64,000 nt of DNA, taken from assembly GCF_014694385.1 (NCBI RefSeq), contig NZ_JAAOCA010000029.1, positions 1 to 64,000 on the forward strand, in the 5' to 3' direction. The position numbers and the translations under genes are program-made. Position 1 is the first letter of the stretch. Every line of letters begins with the position of its first letter. Of the stretch, positions 45,601 through 56,300 are shown piece by piece. The DNA comes from Pseudomonas typographi. Lineage in GTDB: Bacteria > Pseudomonadota > Gammaproteobacteria > Pseudomonadales > Pseudomonadaceae. The notes under the pieces were generated by a model. That model made no database searches. It had not been told where the DNA came from and was given only the letters and a program-made list of their open reading frames with translations.

Positions 45601-47397
45601 TACCCGCAATACCGGAACCTGCCCGCGCTGATTGCAGAGCAGGTCCGCGCCACGCCCGATGCCTTGGCGTTGGTCTACGCTGATGCCCGTTTGAGCTACG
45701 CCGAGCTGGATGCCCGCGCCAACCAACTGGCCCATTGGCTGCAAAGCCAAGGCGTGGGGCCGGATGTGCCGGTTGCCGTTTGCGCTGAGCGTTCGGTGGA
45801 ATTGGTGGTGGCACTGCTGGGGGTGATCAAGGCCGGTGGCGCGTATTTGCCGCTGGACCCGGATCATCCGCGAGAGCGCCTGCAAGGCATGTTGGCCGAC
45901 AGTGGCAGCCCGTTGCTGTTGACCCAGGCGCATCTGCTGGGCAAATGGGCTGGGGATGCCGGCGTGCCGGTGCATGCGTTGGAACGCTTGCCGCTGGGCA
46001 TCCAACCGTTGACCGCGCCGAGCGTCGATATCGGCCCGGAGAACCTCGTGTACTGCCTGTACACCTCCGGCTCCACTGGCAAGCCCAAGGCGGTCGGCAA
46101 CCGCCACGCCGGCCTGCTCAACCGGCTGCAATGGATGCAGGCCGAATACGGCCTGAGCGCCAGCGACCGGGTGCTGCAAAAAACCCCTTACAGCTTCGAC
46201 GTGTCGGTGTGGGAATTCTTCTGGCCGCTGCTCAGCGGCGCGGCATTGGTCATGGCCCCGCCCGGTGCGCACCGTGATCCGCAAGCGTTGCGCGAGCTGA
46301 TCGTCGAGCATGGCATCACCACCCTGCATTTCGTGCCATCGATGCTCCAGGCGTTCGTGTCGGCGGGCGAGCTGCCGGTTTGCACCTCGCTTAAGCGCAT
46401 CCTTTGCAGCGGTGAAGCCCTGCCTGGGGAACTGCAACGGCAAGTGCTGTCGCAAACCGCCAGCGAGTTGCACAACCTGTACGGCCCGACAGAAGCGGCC
46501 ATCGATGTTACTTCCTGGGCGTGCCGCGAAGATGGCAAGAGCGTGCCGATTGGCCGGCCCATCGCCAACACGCAGATCCACATTCTCGATGCCGACCTCA
46601 ACCCGGTGCCGGTGGGTGTGGCGGGTGAGTTGTACATCGCTGGGGTAAACCTGGCCCGGGGTTACCAGGGTCGCCCTTCACTGACCGCCGAACGCTTCGT
46701 CGCCAACCCCTACGGTGAGTTTGGCGAGCGCATGTATCGCAGCGGCGACCTGGCGCGCTGGCGTGCCGATGGGGCCATCGAGTACCTCGGTCGCCTCGAC
46801 CATCAGGTGAAGTTGCGTGGCCAGCGTATCGAGTTGGGCGAGATCGAAGCGGTGTTGCTGGCCCATGACGCGGTGCGCGAATGCGTGGTGGTTGCCCGGA
46901 ACAATCAACTGCTGGGTTACTGGGTCGGCACCGATGCCGATGAAGCCGCGCTTAAATTTCACCTCGCCCAGCACGTTCCTGAATACATGGTGCCGTGGCG
47001 GTTGATGCAACTGCCGGCGATGCCGCTCTCGGCCAATGGCAAGCTGGATCGCAAGCAGTTGCCGCAGGTCGAGGCGCAGGCCGCTGCTATTGGCTATGTC
47101 GAACCCCGCAATGACGCCGAACGCGACCTGGCCAGGATCTGGTCCGAGGTGCTGGGCGTGGAGCGGGTCGGTGTGACGGATGACTTTTTCGAGCTGGGTG
47201 GGCATTCGTTGCTCGCAACCCGCCTGGCCTCGCAGATCCGACACCGGTTAGGCGTACAGATTCGCCTCGGCGCGGTGTTCGACACACCGACGGTCGAGGC
47301 GCTCGCTCGGCACCTGGAGCACATTCCGGCGCACGCCGCCGAAGACGAGGTGGACGCCATGACCCAATTGCTGAACGAACTGGAGCGCATTGAATGA
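39664..47397 (+). CDS. NRPS modules 2-3: C-A(Ser)-T-E-C-A(Ser)-T
   Basis: A 2,577-residue dimodular synthetase. C1 (about 30-460) has HHIVADA at 159-165, an Ala replacing the final Gly of HHxxxDG. A1 (about 475-985) and A2 (about 1975-2470) both show FDVSVWEFFW and YGPTEAAIDV and read as DVWHLSLIDK, the serine code. T1 (Ser1016 in LGGDS) precedes an epimerase domain (HHLVVDG at 1193). C2 is of the D-to-L type (VEDLYPLSPLQQGMLF, HHILLDG at 1668). T2 has Ser2515 in LGGHS. It adds D-Ser then L-Ser. The two A domains are near copies of each other. ATG 39664 preferred over TTG 39658. The stop overlaps the next start (ATGA). Confidence 0.93.
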   Translation: MTDIDRDELLALLLDDEAPAAPTGPGRRTENGPAPLSFAQRRLWFLQQYEVDSPAYNSARALRIHGQPDVSALQAALRRLIERHASLRTRFVLVDDLPMQVIEPRVDFQLECVNLPANANLEAELRQRVAMPFDLGQAPLLRGSLLCGEEGAVLLLCLHHIVADAWSNPLLIADLGRAYATALGGNDRALPSLPLDYADYATWQRQRFAGQGAAEGQAYWREYLGRDVPVLELPSDRPPSAAPRREAARRDVRVPAATARAVREFCRQQHCSPFVLLLGAWQVLLARYSGQRDFAVGVPNAARSHAQVQDIVGFFVNTQVYRARLEPHLTTRNLCGRLRDESRIALEQADFPFECVLDGLNLTRDLHHTALFQVLFNFRHSRDAQALQLPGLHVQVLDIELESARFDLSLDVIASPDGIDCRLEYATARYDATTIDRLAQNLCQLLQGMVAAPDRSVFSLPLLGVAELEQLGAWNATDVRYPQHPNLPALLAEQVRATPDALALVYADARLSYAELDARANQLAHWLQGQGVGPDVPVAVCAERSVELVVALLGVIKAGGAYLPLDPDHPRERLQGMLADSGSPLLLTQAHLLGKWAGDAGVPVHALERLPLGIQPLTAPSVDIGPENLVYCLYTSGSTGKPKAVGNRHAGLLNRLQWMQAEYGLSASDRVLQKTPYSFDVSVWEFFWPLLSGAALVMAPPGAHRDPQALRELIVEHGITTLHFVPSMLQAFVSAGELPVCTSLKRILCSGEALPGELQRQVLSQTASELHNLYGPTEAAIDVTSWACREDGKSVPIGRPIANTQIHILDADLNPVPVGVAGELYIAGVNLARGYQGRPSLTAERFVANPYGALGERMYRSGDLARWRADGAIEYLGRLDHQVKLRGQRIELGEIEAVLLAHANVRESVVIARDDKLIGYWVGDATEEEVLKAHLAQHVPEYMVPWRLVQLDAMPLSANGKLDRKQLPQPEGQAAAEDYIAPRSEAEQALAAIWAEVLGLEQVGIADNFFELGGDSILSLQVISRARRAGWQLNPRDLFEHQHIAALARVAVPLDQARVDSAAGQGEAPITPIQAHFFAQAVPVPGHWNQALLLRPLQNLAPPALGEALLALFAHHDALRLQFQRVGGRWCASHGNGTASLLDCQTLSGPEPEAIRALCEEAQRGFDLGQGPLFKALLMQLGDGEQRLLLVAHHLVVDGVSWRILLEDLAQLYTQALAGSPLGLAPRTSSFKAWGEYLRHWAHQGLDNTEQAYWQAYAETPATALSVQRPQGSRALGATAHVRMQLDPVRTRALLGAAHGAYRTRIDELLLAGLAQTLCQWSGQPAVDILLEGHGRTPGADAPADLDLSRSVGWFTALYPLQLAPGSESPAQIIKAIKEQLRQVPGQGLGYGMLRYLGEDALAGQLAAREAPQVTFNYLGQFDPGRSAGGLFAWAEESLGASLDPSADADSEWVITGQVRDGCLQLSWRYGTERFDSEVVQALAERYLATLGELIDHCLSPDAAGVTPSDFPLASVSQSQLDALPVAAADLEDLYPLSPLQQGMLFHSLQGGASSAYVNQVCVPLSDVDGPRFAAAWERVTEEHAILRAGFAWEGDLPQPLQWIHRQLPSPVRHLDWRTRSAAQARLDLAELADAQRDQGFDLRQPPLQRVLLVRLGESDYQLIWTRHHILLDGWATAQLIEEVLLHYRGESPTASASRYRDYLAWLARQDATASHGFWSEQLRQLDEPTRLADALPAVPAQAGHGDLRLQLDASVTSALAAFARRERVTLNTLMQGAWSLLLQRYTGQRSVAFGATVAGRPAALADAERVLGLFINTLPIIQAPGPGRLLGDWLRELQSLNLAVREHEHTPLFDIQRWAGQGGQALFDSVLVFENYPVDSALRSGSGVRFGQVISRETTHYPLTVVIHAGDTLNVQLSYLLGAFDAASVVRLGEHFKNLLLAMASQVQGASTLRLGELRMLDTAELRQLSELNATSVRYPQYRNLPALIAEQVRATPDALALVYADARLSYAELDARANQLAHWLQSQGVGPDVPVAVCAERSVELVVALLGVIKAGGAYLPLDPDHPRERLQGMLADSGSPLLLTQAHLLGKWAGDAGVPVHALERLPLGIQPLTAPSVDIGPENLVYCLYTSGSTGKPKAVGNRHAGLLNRLQWMQAEYGLSASDRVLQKTPYSFDVSVWEFFWPLLSGAALVMAPPGAHRDPQALRELIVEHGITTLHFVPSMLQAFVSAGELPVCTSLKRILCSGEALPGELQRQVLSQTASELHNLYGPTEAAIDVTSWACREDGKSVPIGRPIANTQIHILDADLNPVPVGVAGELYIAGVNLARGYQGRPSLTAERFVANPYGEFGERMYRSGDLARWRADGAIEYLGRLDHQVKLRGQRIELGEIEAVLLAHDAVRECVVVARNNQLLGYWVGTDADEAALKFHLAQHVPEYMVPWRLMQLPAMPLSANGKLDRKQLPQVEAQAAAIGYVEPRNDAERDLARIWSEVLGVERVGVTDDFFELGGHSLLATRLASQIRHRLGVQIRLGAVFDTPTVEALARHLEHIPAHAAEDEVDAMTQLLNELERIE
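41119..42780 (+). repeat. Serine adenylation cassette, copy 1
   Basis: First of four near-identical DNA segments coding Ser-activating A domains. It matches copy 3 (48954-50615) almost base for base through the carrier domain to AACCCCCGTGACCTGTTC. A small variant patch (GALGERM instead of GEFGERM, near 42215-42235) is unique to this copy. Confidence 0.85.
45616..47066 (+). repeat. Serine adenylation cassette, copy 2
   Basis: Near-identical to copies 1 and 3 over the large A subdomain. From about 46865 onward (DAVRECVVVARNNQLLG) it instead matches copy 4, so the C-terminal subdomain has a different source. Confidence 0.85.
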
Positions 47398-50300
47398 ACG
47401 ACCTGAGCCAAGCCCACGGCCCCAGCCACCGTGACGATCCGTTGCGGCCGCTGGCCGAACGGCTCAACGCTCTTCCAGCCGAAAAGCAGCGGATATTCCT
47501 GCAACAGCTGCGTGAAAAAGGCATTGATGCCCGCCGCCTGCCCATCGTCCCGGCCCCCGCCGAGGCGAAGTGCACGTTGTCCTACAGTCAGCACCGGCTG
47601 TGGCTGCTCTGGCAGCTGGAGCCGACGGCCAGCGCTTATCACATCACCGGAGGCCTGCAACTCACCGGTGAACTGAACGAGGCGGCGCTGGAGGCGGCCC
47701 TGGCGGATATCGTCGCCCGTCACGCCGTACTGCGCAGCGACTTCCCCAGCGAGGGCGGCGAGCCAGTGGTGCGTGTACATGCCGCCGATGCCTGCGCGGT
47801 GACCCTGGGGCGTGAAGACCTCAGCGATGTGTCGGCCCAGGCCAAGGACGCCGCCTTGACGCGCCTGGCCCAGGATCAGGCCGGCCGACCCTTCGACCTG
47901 ACCCAGGGGCCGTTGCTGCGCCTTTGCCTGGTGCGCTGTGGCGCCGAGCGGCACGCCTTGCTGGTCACCTTGCACCACATTGTCGCCGACGGGGTCTCGG
48001 TGGAGCTGTTCGTGCAAGAACTGGCTAGCGGCTATGCCCGCCGCCTGCATGCCGCCGGCAGCCCGCTGGCCAGCCTCGACGTACAATACAGCGACTACGC
48101 GCGCTGGCAGCGCCTGTGGCTGGAATCCGGGGAAAGCGAGCAACAGCTGGCGTATTGGCGCGGGCGCCTGGGCAGTGAAGAGCCGGTGCTGGAGTTGCCG
48201 GTGGATCACCTGCGTCCCGGCTTGCCTACCTATCGCGGGGCGCGGGTCGGCAAGCCGTTGCCCGACGCCACCAGCAGCCGCTTGCGCCAGTTCGCTCGTG
48301 GTCAACACGCCACGCCGTTCATGGTTTTGCTCGCCGCCTACGGCGTGTGGCTCAGCCGCCTGTGCGGCCAGGCCGAATTGCGCGTCGGCATCCCGGTCGC
48401 CAATCGCCAGGCCGCCGCGACCCAAGGCCTGATTGGTTGCTTCGTCAACACCCAAGTCTGGCCGCTGCGCGTCTTGCGCCATGAATCCTTTGTCGGCCAG
48501 GTCAAGGCCGTGCGCGAGCAGGCATTGCAAGCCCAGGCCCATCAGGATTTGCCCTTCGAACAACTGGTCGAAGCACTGCAACCCCAGCGCAGCCTAGGCC
48601 GCAACCCGCTGTTCCAGGTGCTGTTCAACCACTTGCAGCGCGGCGACAGCCAGTTGGAAGCGGGCGGGCTGGTCTTCGAGCGGCTGGACCAGGCCGCTGA
48701 AACCGCGCAGTTGGACCTGGCCTTGACCACCGAGGAAAACCGCCAGGGCCAGATCACCGCGACCTTCAGCTACGCCACCGACCTGTTCGAGGCATCCACC
48801 GTACAGGCTTGGCACGCGCACTTCCTGCACCTGCTCGAGCAACTGCTGGAACAGCCTGAGCGCGCATTGCACGAACTGGAGCCACTGACCCCGGCAGAGC
48901 AACAGCAACTCGCCGGTTGGAACGCGACCCAGGAAGACTATCCCCAATATCCCAACCTGCCCGCGCTGCTTGCAGAGCAGGTCCGCGCCACGCCCGATGC
49001 CTTGGCATTGGTCCACGCTGATGCCCGTTTGAGCTACGCCGAGCTGGATGCCCGCGCCAACCAACTGGCCCACTGGCTGCAAGGCCAGGGCGTGGGGCCG
49101 GATGTGCCGGTTGCTGTTTGCGCCGAGCGTTCGGTGGAATTGGTGGTGGCACTGCTGGGGGTGATCAAGGCCGGTGGCGCGTATTTGCCGCTGGACCCGG
49201 ATCATCCGCGAGAGCGCCTGCAAGGCATGTTGGCCGACAGTGGCAGCCCGTTGCTGTTGACCCAGGCGCATCTGCTGGGCAAATGGGCTGGGGATGCTGG
49301 CGTGCCGGTGCATGCGTTGGAACGCTTACCGCTGGGCATCCAACCGTTGACCGCGCCGAGCGTCGATATCGGCGCGGAGAACCTCGTGTACTGCCTGTAC
49401 ACCTCCGGCTCCACTGGCAAGCCCAAGGCGGTCGGCAACCGCCACGCCGGCCTGCTCAACCGGCTGCAATGGATGCAGGCCGAATACGGCCTGAGCGCCA
49501 GCGACCGGGTGCTGCAAAAAACCCCTTACAGCTTCGACGTGTCGGTGTGGGAATTCTTCTGGCCGCTGCTCAGCGGCGCGGCATTGGTCATGGCCCCGCC
49601 CGGTGCGCACCGTGATCCGCAAGCGTTGCGTGAGTTGATCGTCGAGCATGGCATCACCACGCTGCATTTCGTGCCATCGATGCTCCAGGCGTTCGTGTCG
49701 GCGGGCGAGCTGCCGGTTTGCACCTCGCTTAAACGCATCCTTTGCAGCGGTGAAGCCCTGCCTCGGGAATTGCAACGGCAAGTGCTGTCGCAAACCGCCA
49801 GCGAATTGCACAACCTGTACGGCCCGACAGAAGCGGCCATCGATGTTACTTCCTGGGCGTGCCGCGAAGATGGCAAGAGCGTGCCGATTGGCCGGCCCAT
49901 CGCCAACACGCAGATCCACATTCTCGATGCCGACCTCAACCCGGTGCCGGTGGGTGTGGCGGGTGAGTTGTACATCGCTGGGGTAAACCTGGCCCGGGGT
50001 TACCAGGGTCGCCCTTCACTGACCGCCGAACGCTTCGTCGCCAACCCCTACGGTGAGTTTGGCGAGCGCATGTATCGCAGCGGCGACCTGGCGCGCTGGC
50101 GTGCCGATGGGGCCATCGAGTACCTCGGTCGCCTCGACCATCAGGTGAAGTTGCGTGGCCAGCGTATCGAGTTGGGCGAGATCGAAGCGGTGTTGCTGGC
50201 CCATGCCAACGTGCGGGAAAGCGTGGTCATTGCCCGCGACGACAAGCTGATCGGCTATTGGGTTGGCGATGCGACCGAAGAGGATGTGCTCAAGGCCCAT

Positions 50301-53300
50301 CTGGCCCAGCACGTCCCCGAATACATGGTGCCGTGGCGCCTGGTGCAGCTCGATGCCATGCCGCTCTCGGCCAACGGCAAGCTGGACCGCAAGCAACTGC
50401 CGCAGCCGGAAGGGCAGGCTGCGGCCGAGGACTATATCGCGCCGCGCAGCGAGGCCGAGCAGGCCCTGGCGGCGATTTGGGCCGAGGTGTTGGGCCTGGA
50501 GCAAGTCGGTATTGCCGACAACTTCTTCGAACTGGGTGGCGATTCCATTCTGTCCCTGCAAGTGATCAGCCGGGCGCGGCGTGCCGGTTGGCAGCTCAAC
50601 CCCCGTGACCTGTTCCTGCACCCGACCCTGGCCGCCTTGGCCCATGGGGCGCGTAGCGCTCGCCAGGGCGCCGAGCCGCCGCCGGGCGTGACGGTCGGGC
50701 CGGCACCGCTGACGCCGATCCAGCAGTACTTTTTTAGCCAGGGCATTGCCCAGCGCCAGCACTGGAACCAGTCAGCGTTGCTGCGCCCGTTGCAGGTTCT
50801 GCAAGCCGAACCTTTGCGTGCCAGCCTTGCGGCCTTGGTCGAACACCACGCCAGCCTGCGCCTGCGTTACCGGCAGGATGCCCATGGCACCTGGCAACAA
50901 GGCTACACAACGTTTTCTGATGAGAACCTGCTGGTGGAAGTCGACGCCCCGGACGCCGAGGCCTTCCTCCATGAGGCCGAGCGCCTGCAAACCAGCCTCG
51001 ACCTGGGCAATGGCCCATTGTTGCGTGCCGCTTTGTTGGCCTTGGGCGATGGCAGCCAGCGGCTGTTGATCGTGGTCCATCACTTGGTGGTAGACGGCGT
51101 GTCCTGGCGAGTGCTGGTGGAAGACTTGCAACACGTCTATCGCCAGCAGGCCGCTGGCCAAGCGGTGACGTTGGCGCCGGTAGGTGCCAGCTTCGCCCAA
51201 TGGGGTGAACGCTTGCAGGCGTTCGCGGCAAGCCCGGCGCTGCTCGATGAGCTGGACTACTGGTGCGCGCAGACCGCCGGGCAATCGGCAATGGCCCTGG
51301 GCTGTGAAGGCCAGGCCGTGGAACGTCGCATGCGCCTGCCGGGCGAACTGACCCGGCGCCTGCACAAGGAAGCGCCAAGCGCTTATCGCACGCGCCTGGA
51401 TGAATTGCTGCTGGTGGCCCTGGCCCGAGTTCTCTGCCGACAAAGCCAGCAGGCCTCGCTCAGCGTTGCCCTGGAAGGTCATGGTCGCGACGCCTTGCCC
51501 GCCCCGTTCAGCGAAGGCCTGGATATCGAGCGCAGCGTCGGCTGGTTCACCAGCCTGTACCCGGTGCGCCTGAGCCCGGGCCTGGGCGACCTGGGGGCGG
51601 CGATCAAGGCGGTCAAGGAGCAACTGCGCCAGGTGCCGAACAAGGGCATCGGCTACGGTGCGTTGCGCTACCTGGGCCCGGCATCCGCCCAGGCATTGCT
51701 TGCCGAGCAGGCCCCGCCGCAGGTGATGTTCAACTACCTCGGTCAATACGACAGCAGCCTCGACGGCCAGCGCCTGTTCGCCCTGGCCAGTGAACCCCAG
51801 GGCCGCCAGCGTGACCCTGCCTCGCCGCTCAGTCACGCGCTGACGGTCAATGCGCGCCTGGTGGAAGGCCAGTTGCAATTCGACGGCCGCGCCGATGCCC
51901 AGCACTACAGCCCCTCGCGACTGGAACGCCTGCTCGATGATCTGCGCGCTGAACTGAGCCTGCTCGCTGCCCATTGCCTGGCCCCTGAAAACGCCGCCCT
52001 GACGCCTGCGGATGTGCCATTGGCCGGGCTGACCCAAGCCCAACTCGACGCCTTGCCGCTGGCGGCTCGCGAGGTCGAGGACCTGTATCCGCTTTCGCCG
52101 CTGCAACAGGGGCTGCTGTTCCATACCCTGCAAGGCGATGCCGAATCCGCCTACGTCAACCAGATCGACGTGGTGCTCGAAGGCCTCGACCCGCAACGCT
52201 TCCTGCAAGCCTGGGAAACCACCGTGCAGCAGCACGCTACCCTGCGCAGCGTCTTTCTCTGGCAGGGCGAACTCAGCGCGCCGCTGCAAGCCGTCCTGCG
52301 CCGTGGCCCGGCAGTGGCGCAGTTGCATGACGCGCGCGGGCTCAGCCAACAGGCGCTGGACGAATGGGCCCGCACCGAGCGCGCGGAAGGTTTCGACTTG
52401 GCGCGCTTGCCGCTGCAACGGGTGCAACTGTTGCGCCTGGACGCCACGCGCTGCCGGATGATCTGGACCTTCCACCACATCCTCCTCGATGGCTGGAGCA
52501 GCGCGCGACTGATCGGCGAGGTGCTGCAACATTACGCTGGCGAACGCCCACTGGCGCCGCGCAGCCAGTACCGCGACTACATTGCCTGGCTGGGCGCCCA
52601 GGATCGCCAGGCGGCTCACGCCTACTGGCAAGGGCGCCTGGCGGCCTTGGATGGCCCAACGCTGCTCGCCGAGAGCCTGCCAGCCCGCGATACCCAAGGG
52701 TTTGGCGAAGCGCTTGGGCATGGTGTGATCCATGGTGGCCTGTCGGCTGTCGACAGCCAGCGCCTGCGTCAGTTTGCCCGGCGCCAACGGGTAACCCTCA
52801 ACACCGTGGTGCAAGGCGCCTGGACCTTACTGCTGCAAACCTATACCGGCCAACCCCGGGTGGCGTTCGGCGCCACGGTATCGGGGCGGCCCAGTGCCCT
52901 GGACGGCGCCGAAGCGGTGGTCGGCCTGTTTATCAACACCGTGCCGGTGATCGCCGGTGGCGACCCAGCCCAGGCCGTGGGTGACTGGCTGCGTGAGCTG
53001 CAAACCCAAAGCGCCGAGGCCGGCGAGTTCGAACACACGCCGCTGGCCGACATCCAGCGTTGGGCAGGGTTGAGCGGGCAAAGCCTATTCGACAGCCTGC
53101 TGGTGTTCGAGAACTACCCGGTCGATCAGGCCATACGCCAGCGCAGCGGCGTGCGCATCGAAGCGTCCAGTACCCTGGAAGCGACTCACTATCCGCTGTC
53201 CTTGGCGATCTTCGCCGGCGAAGCCCTGGACATCACCTTCGGCTACCGCCGCGATGCGTTCGCCGCCGCCCGAGTCGAGGCGCTGGCCGGGCATCTCAAT

Positions 53301-56300
53301 AGCCTGTTGCTCGGCCTGATCGCCGATGCCCACCAGCCGTTGGCCGCGATCAGCCCGCTCAGCGATGCCGAACACGTTCAACTCATGGCCTGGAGCCAGT
53401 CGGACTACGCGCCACCCGCCTTCGCCAGCGTACAGCAACGCATCGCCGCCCACGCGGCGGCCGATCCGCAGCGTGTGGCGCTGATCTGTGCCGGTCAGAC
53501 CCTCACCCGTGGCGAACTGGAGCAACAGGCCAACCGCCTGGCCCATGCGTTGGTTGCCCGTGGCGTCTGCGCCGAAATGCGCGTCGGTGTGGCCTTGCAG
53601 CGCTCCAACCGGCTGTTGGTGGCGTTGCTGGCGGTGGCCAAGGCCGGTGCGGCATTCGTGCCGTTGGCGTTGGACTATCCCCGCGAGCGTATCGGCTACG
53701 TGTTGGGCGACAGCGGCATGAGCCTGTTGATCACCGAGCAGATGGCCCTGGAGCGGCTACCCGAAGCGCCCGGCCTGGCGTTGCTCGACCTCGACCAGTT
53801 GGACCTGGCCGGCTACAGCGACCAGCCCCCCCACGTCGAAGTGCACGCGCAAAACCTCGCCTACCTGATCTACACCTCCGGCTCCAGCGGCACGCCAAAA
53901 GGGGTTGCCGTGGCCCATGGCCCGCTGGCCATGCATTGCGACGCCACCGCGCCGGTGTACGACATGAGCGCGGAATCCCGCGAGTTCCACTTCATTTCTT
54001 TCGCCTTCGACGGCGCCCATGAGCGCTGGCTGACCGCGTTGACGTGCGGCGCTAGCCTGGTGTTGCGCGATGAGGAATTGTGGTCGCCGGCACGCACCCT
54101 GCAAACATTGGCGCAGCAGCAGGTCACCAACGCCGGCTTCCCGCCGGTCTACCTGGCCCAGATGGCTGCAGAAGCCCAGGCCCAAGGCCGCGCCCCGGCG
54201 TTGGATTTGTACTCCTTCGGCGGCGAAGCCATGCCTCAGGCCAACTTCGAGCGCATCCGCCACACCCTGGCGCCGCGCACCCTGATTAATGGCTACGGCC
54301 CGACCGAAACCGTGGTCACTCCACTGGTATGGAAGGTGCCGGCCAGCCAGGCCTGCCTGGCAGCCTACGCCCCCATCGGCCGCCCCGTCGGCGACCGCCG
54401 CGCCTACATTCTCGACGCGCGCCTGCAACCGGTGCCAGCCGGGGTCAGCGGCGAGCTGTACCTGGGCGGCAGCGGCCTGGCCCGTGAATACCATGGCCGA
54501 CCGGCGATGAGCGCCGAGCGGTTCGTGCCAGACCCGTTCGGCGCGCCAGGCGCGCGCATGTACCGCACCGGCGACCGGGTGTTATGGGGCGCCGATGGGG
54601 TGATCGAATACGTCGGGCGCATCGACCAGCAGATCAAGATTCGCGGCTATCGCATCGAGCCCGGCGAGGTCGAAGCGCGCATCCAGCAACACCCGGAAGT
54701 CGAGACCTGCGTGGTGCTGGCCTTGCCTTCGCCTACCGGTTCACGACTGGTTGCCTATGGCGTGGCCAGGGTGTCGGCGGACGAGCCGAGCCTGGAAGCC
54801 CGCGTCAAGCAGGCCCTGGCCGAGCATTTGCCGGACTACATGATCCCAGCGCGGCTGATATGGCTGCCACGCCTGCCGGTGACGCCAAACGGCAAGCTCG
54901 ATAGGGCGGCGTTGCCGACCCCGGATTGGCATGTCCAGGGCGGCGAGTTCATTGCGCCTCAAGGCGAGGTGGAAACCCTGCTGGCCGGAATCTGGCAGCA
55001 GTTGCTGGGCATTCGGCAGGTCGGCGCCACGCAGAATTTCTTCGAGCTGGGCGGCGACTCTATCGTCTCCCTGCAACTGGTCGGCCGCGCGCGCCAGGCC
55101 GGCGTGCTGTTGACGCCCAAGGATGTTTTCGAACAACAGACTATCCGTGGCCTCACCCAGGTGGCCAAGGTCCAGAAAAGCGTCGCCCAGGCACAAGGCC
55201 CGGTCACCGGCCCTGCTGCGCTGACGCCGATCCAGGCGTGGTTCTTCGAAAGCCCCATCAACGTTCGCCAGCACTGGAACCAGTCGGTACTGCTGCAACC
55301 GCGGGAAGCGTTGGACGCGACGTTGCTGAGTGGCGCATTGCAGGCCTTGGTGGCTCACCACGACGCCTTGCGCCTGCGCTTTACCCAGGCTGCCGATGGC
55401 ACCTGGCGGCAAAGCCACGGCGATACGGCGGCGGTACCGCTGGATCGGGTGCAGGTGACCGACGCGGCGCAATGGGCCAGCGCCTGCAGCGCCGTCCAGG
55501 CCGGCTTGAACATCAGCGAAGGCCCTTTACTGCGCGGCCTGTTGCTGGACAGCCAGCAGGGCCAGCGCCTGTTGTTGGCCGCCCATCACTTGGTGGTGGA
55601 CGGCGTGTCTTGGCGCATTTTGCTCGAAGACCTGCAGCGCGCCTATGGCCAACTCCAGGCCGGCCAGCCGCTGGCGTTGGGTAACAAAACCAGTGCCTTC
55701 CAACGCTGGGGCGAAGTGCTCCAGGCTCAGGCGCCATCGCGCCTGGCAGAGCTGGACTTGTGGCGCGCCATCCTGGCACCAGACGTGGCTAGCCTGCCAT
55801 TGATGGATGAAACGGGCAGCCGTCGCCGCGACCAGGTGCGTGAGTGTCAGGTGCGCCTGGCCGAGCCACTGACGCGCCAATTGCTGACCCAGGCGCCACA
55901 GGCCTATCGCAGCCGCGTCGATGAGTTGCTGCTCACCGCGCTGGCCCGGGTAGTCCTGCGCGCGACCGGTGGCGAGAGCCTGCTGGTCGGCCTCGAGGGC
56001 CATGGCCGCGAAGTCCCGCCCGATTACACCGACGTTGACCTGAGCCGCAGCGTGGGCTGGTTCACCAGCCTGTATCCGGTGCGCCTGCAAGCGGACCCTT
56101 CGGCGCCAGCCGGTGCGGCGATTCGTGGAATCAAGGAGCAACTGCGCCGAGTACCCGACCAGGGCATGGGTTACGGGATCCTGCGCTACCTTGGCGAGCC
56201 CGAGGTGCGCGCCGAGCTGGCCGGGGCGCCGCAACCGTCGATCACATTCAACTACCTGGGCCAGACCGACCGGGGTTTGGATGCCCAGGGCTTGTTCAGC

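Noticed and set aside
50772..52814. Antisense open frame of 680 codons
   Set aside because: Shadow of the trimodular NRPS; Gln/Arg/Leu-rich composition typical of reverse-frame translation and no recognisable motif.
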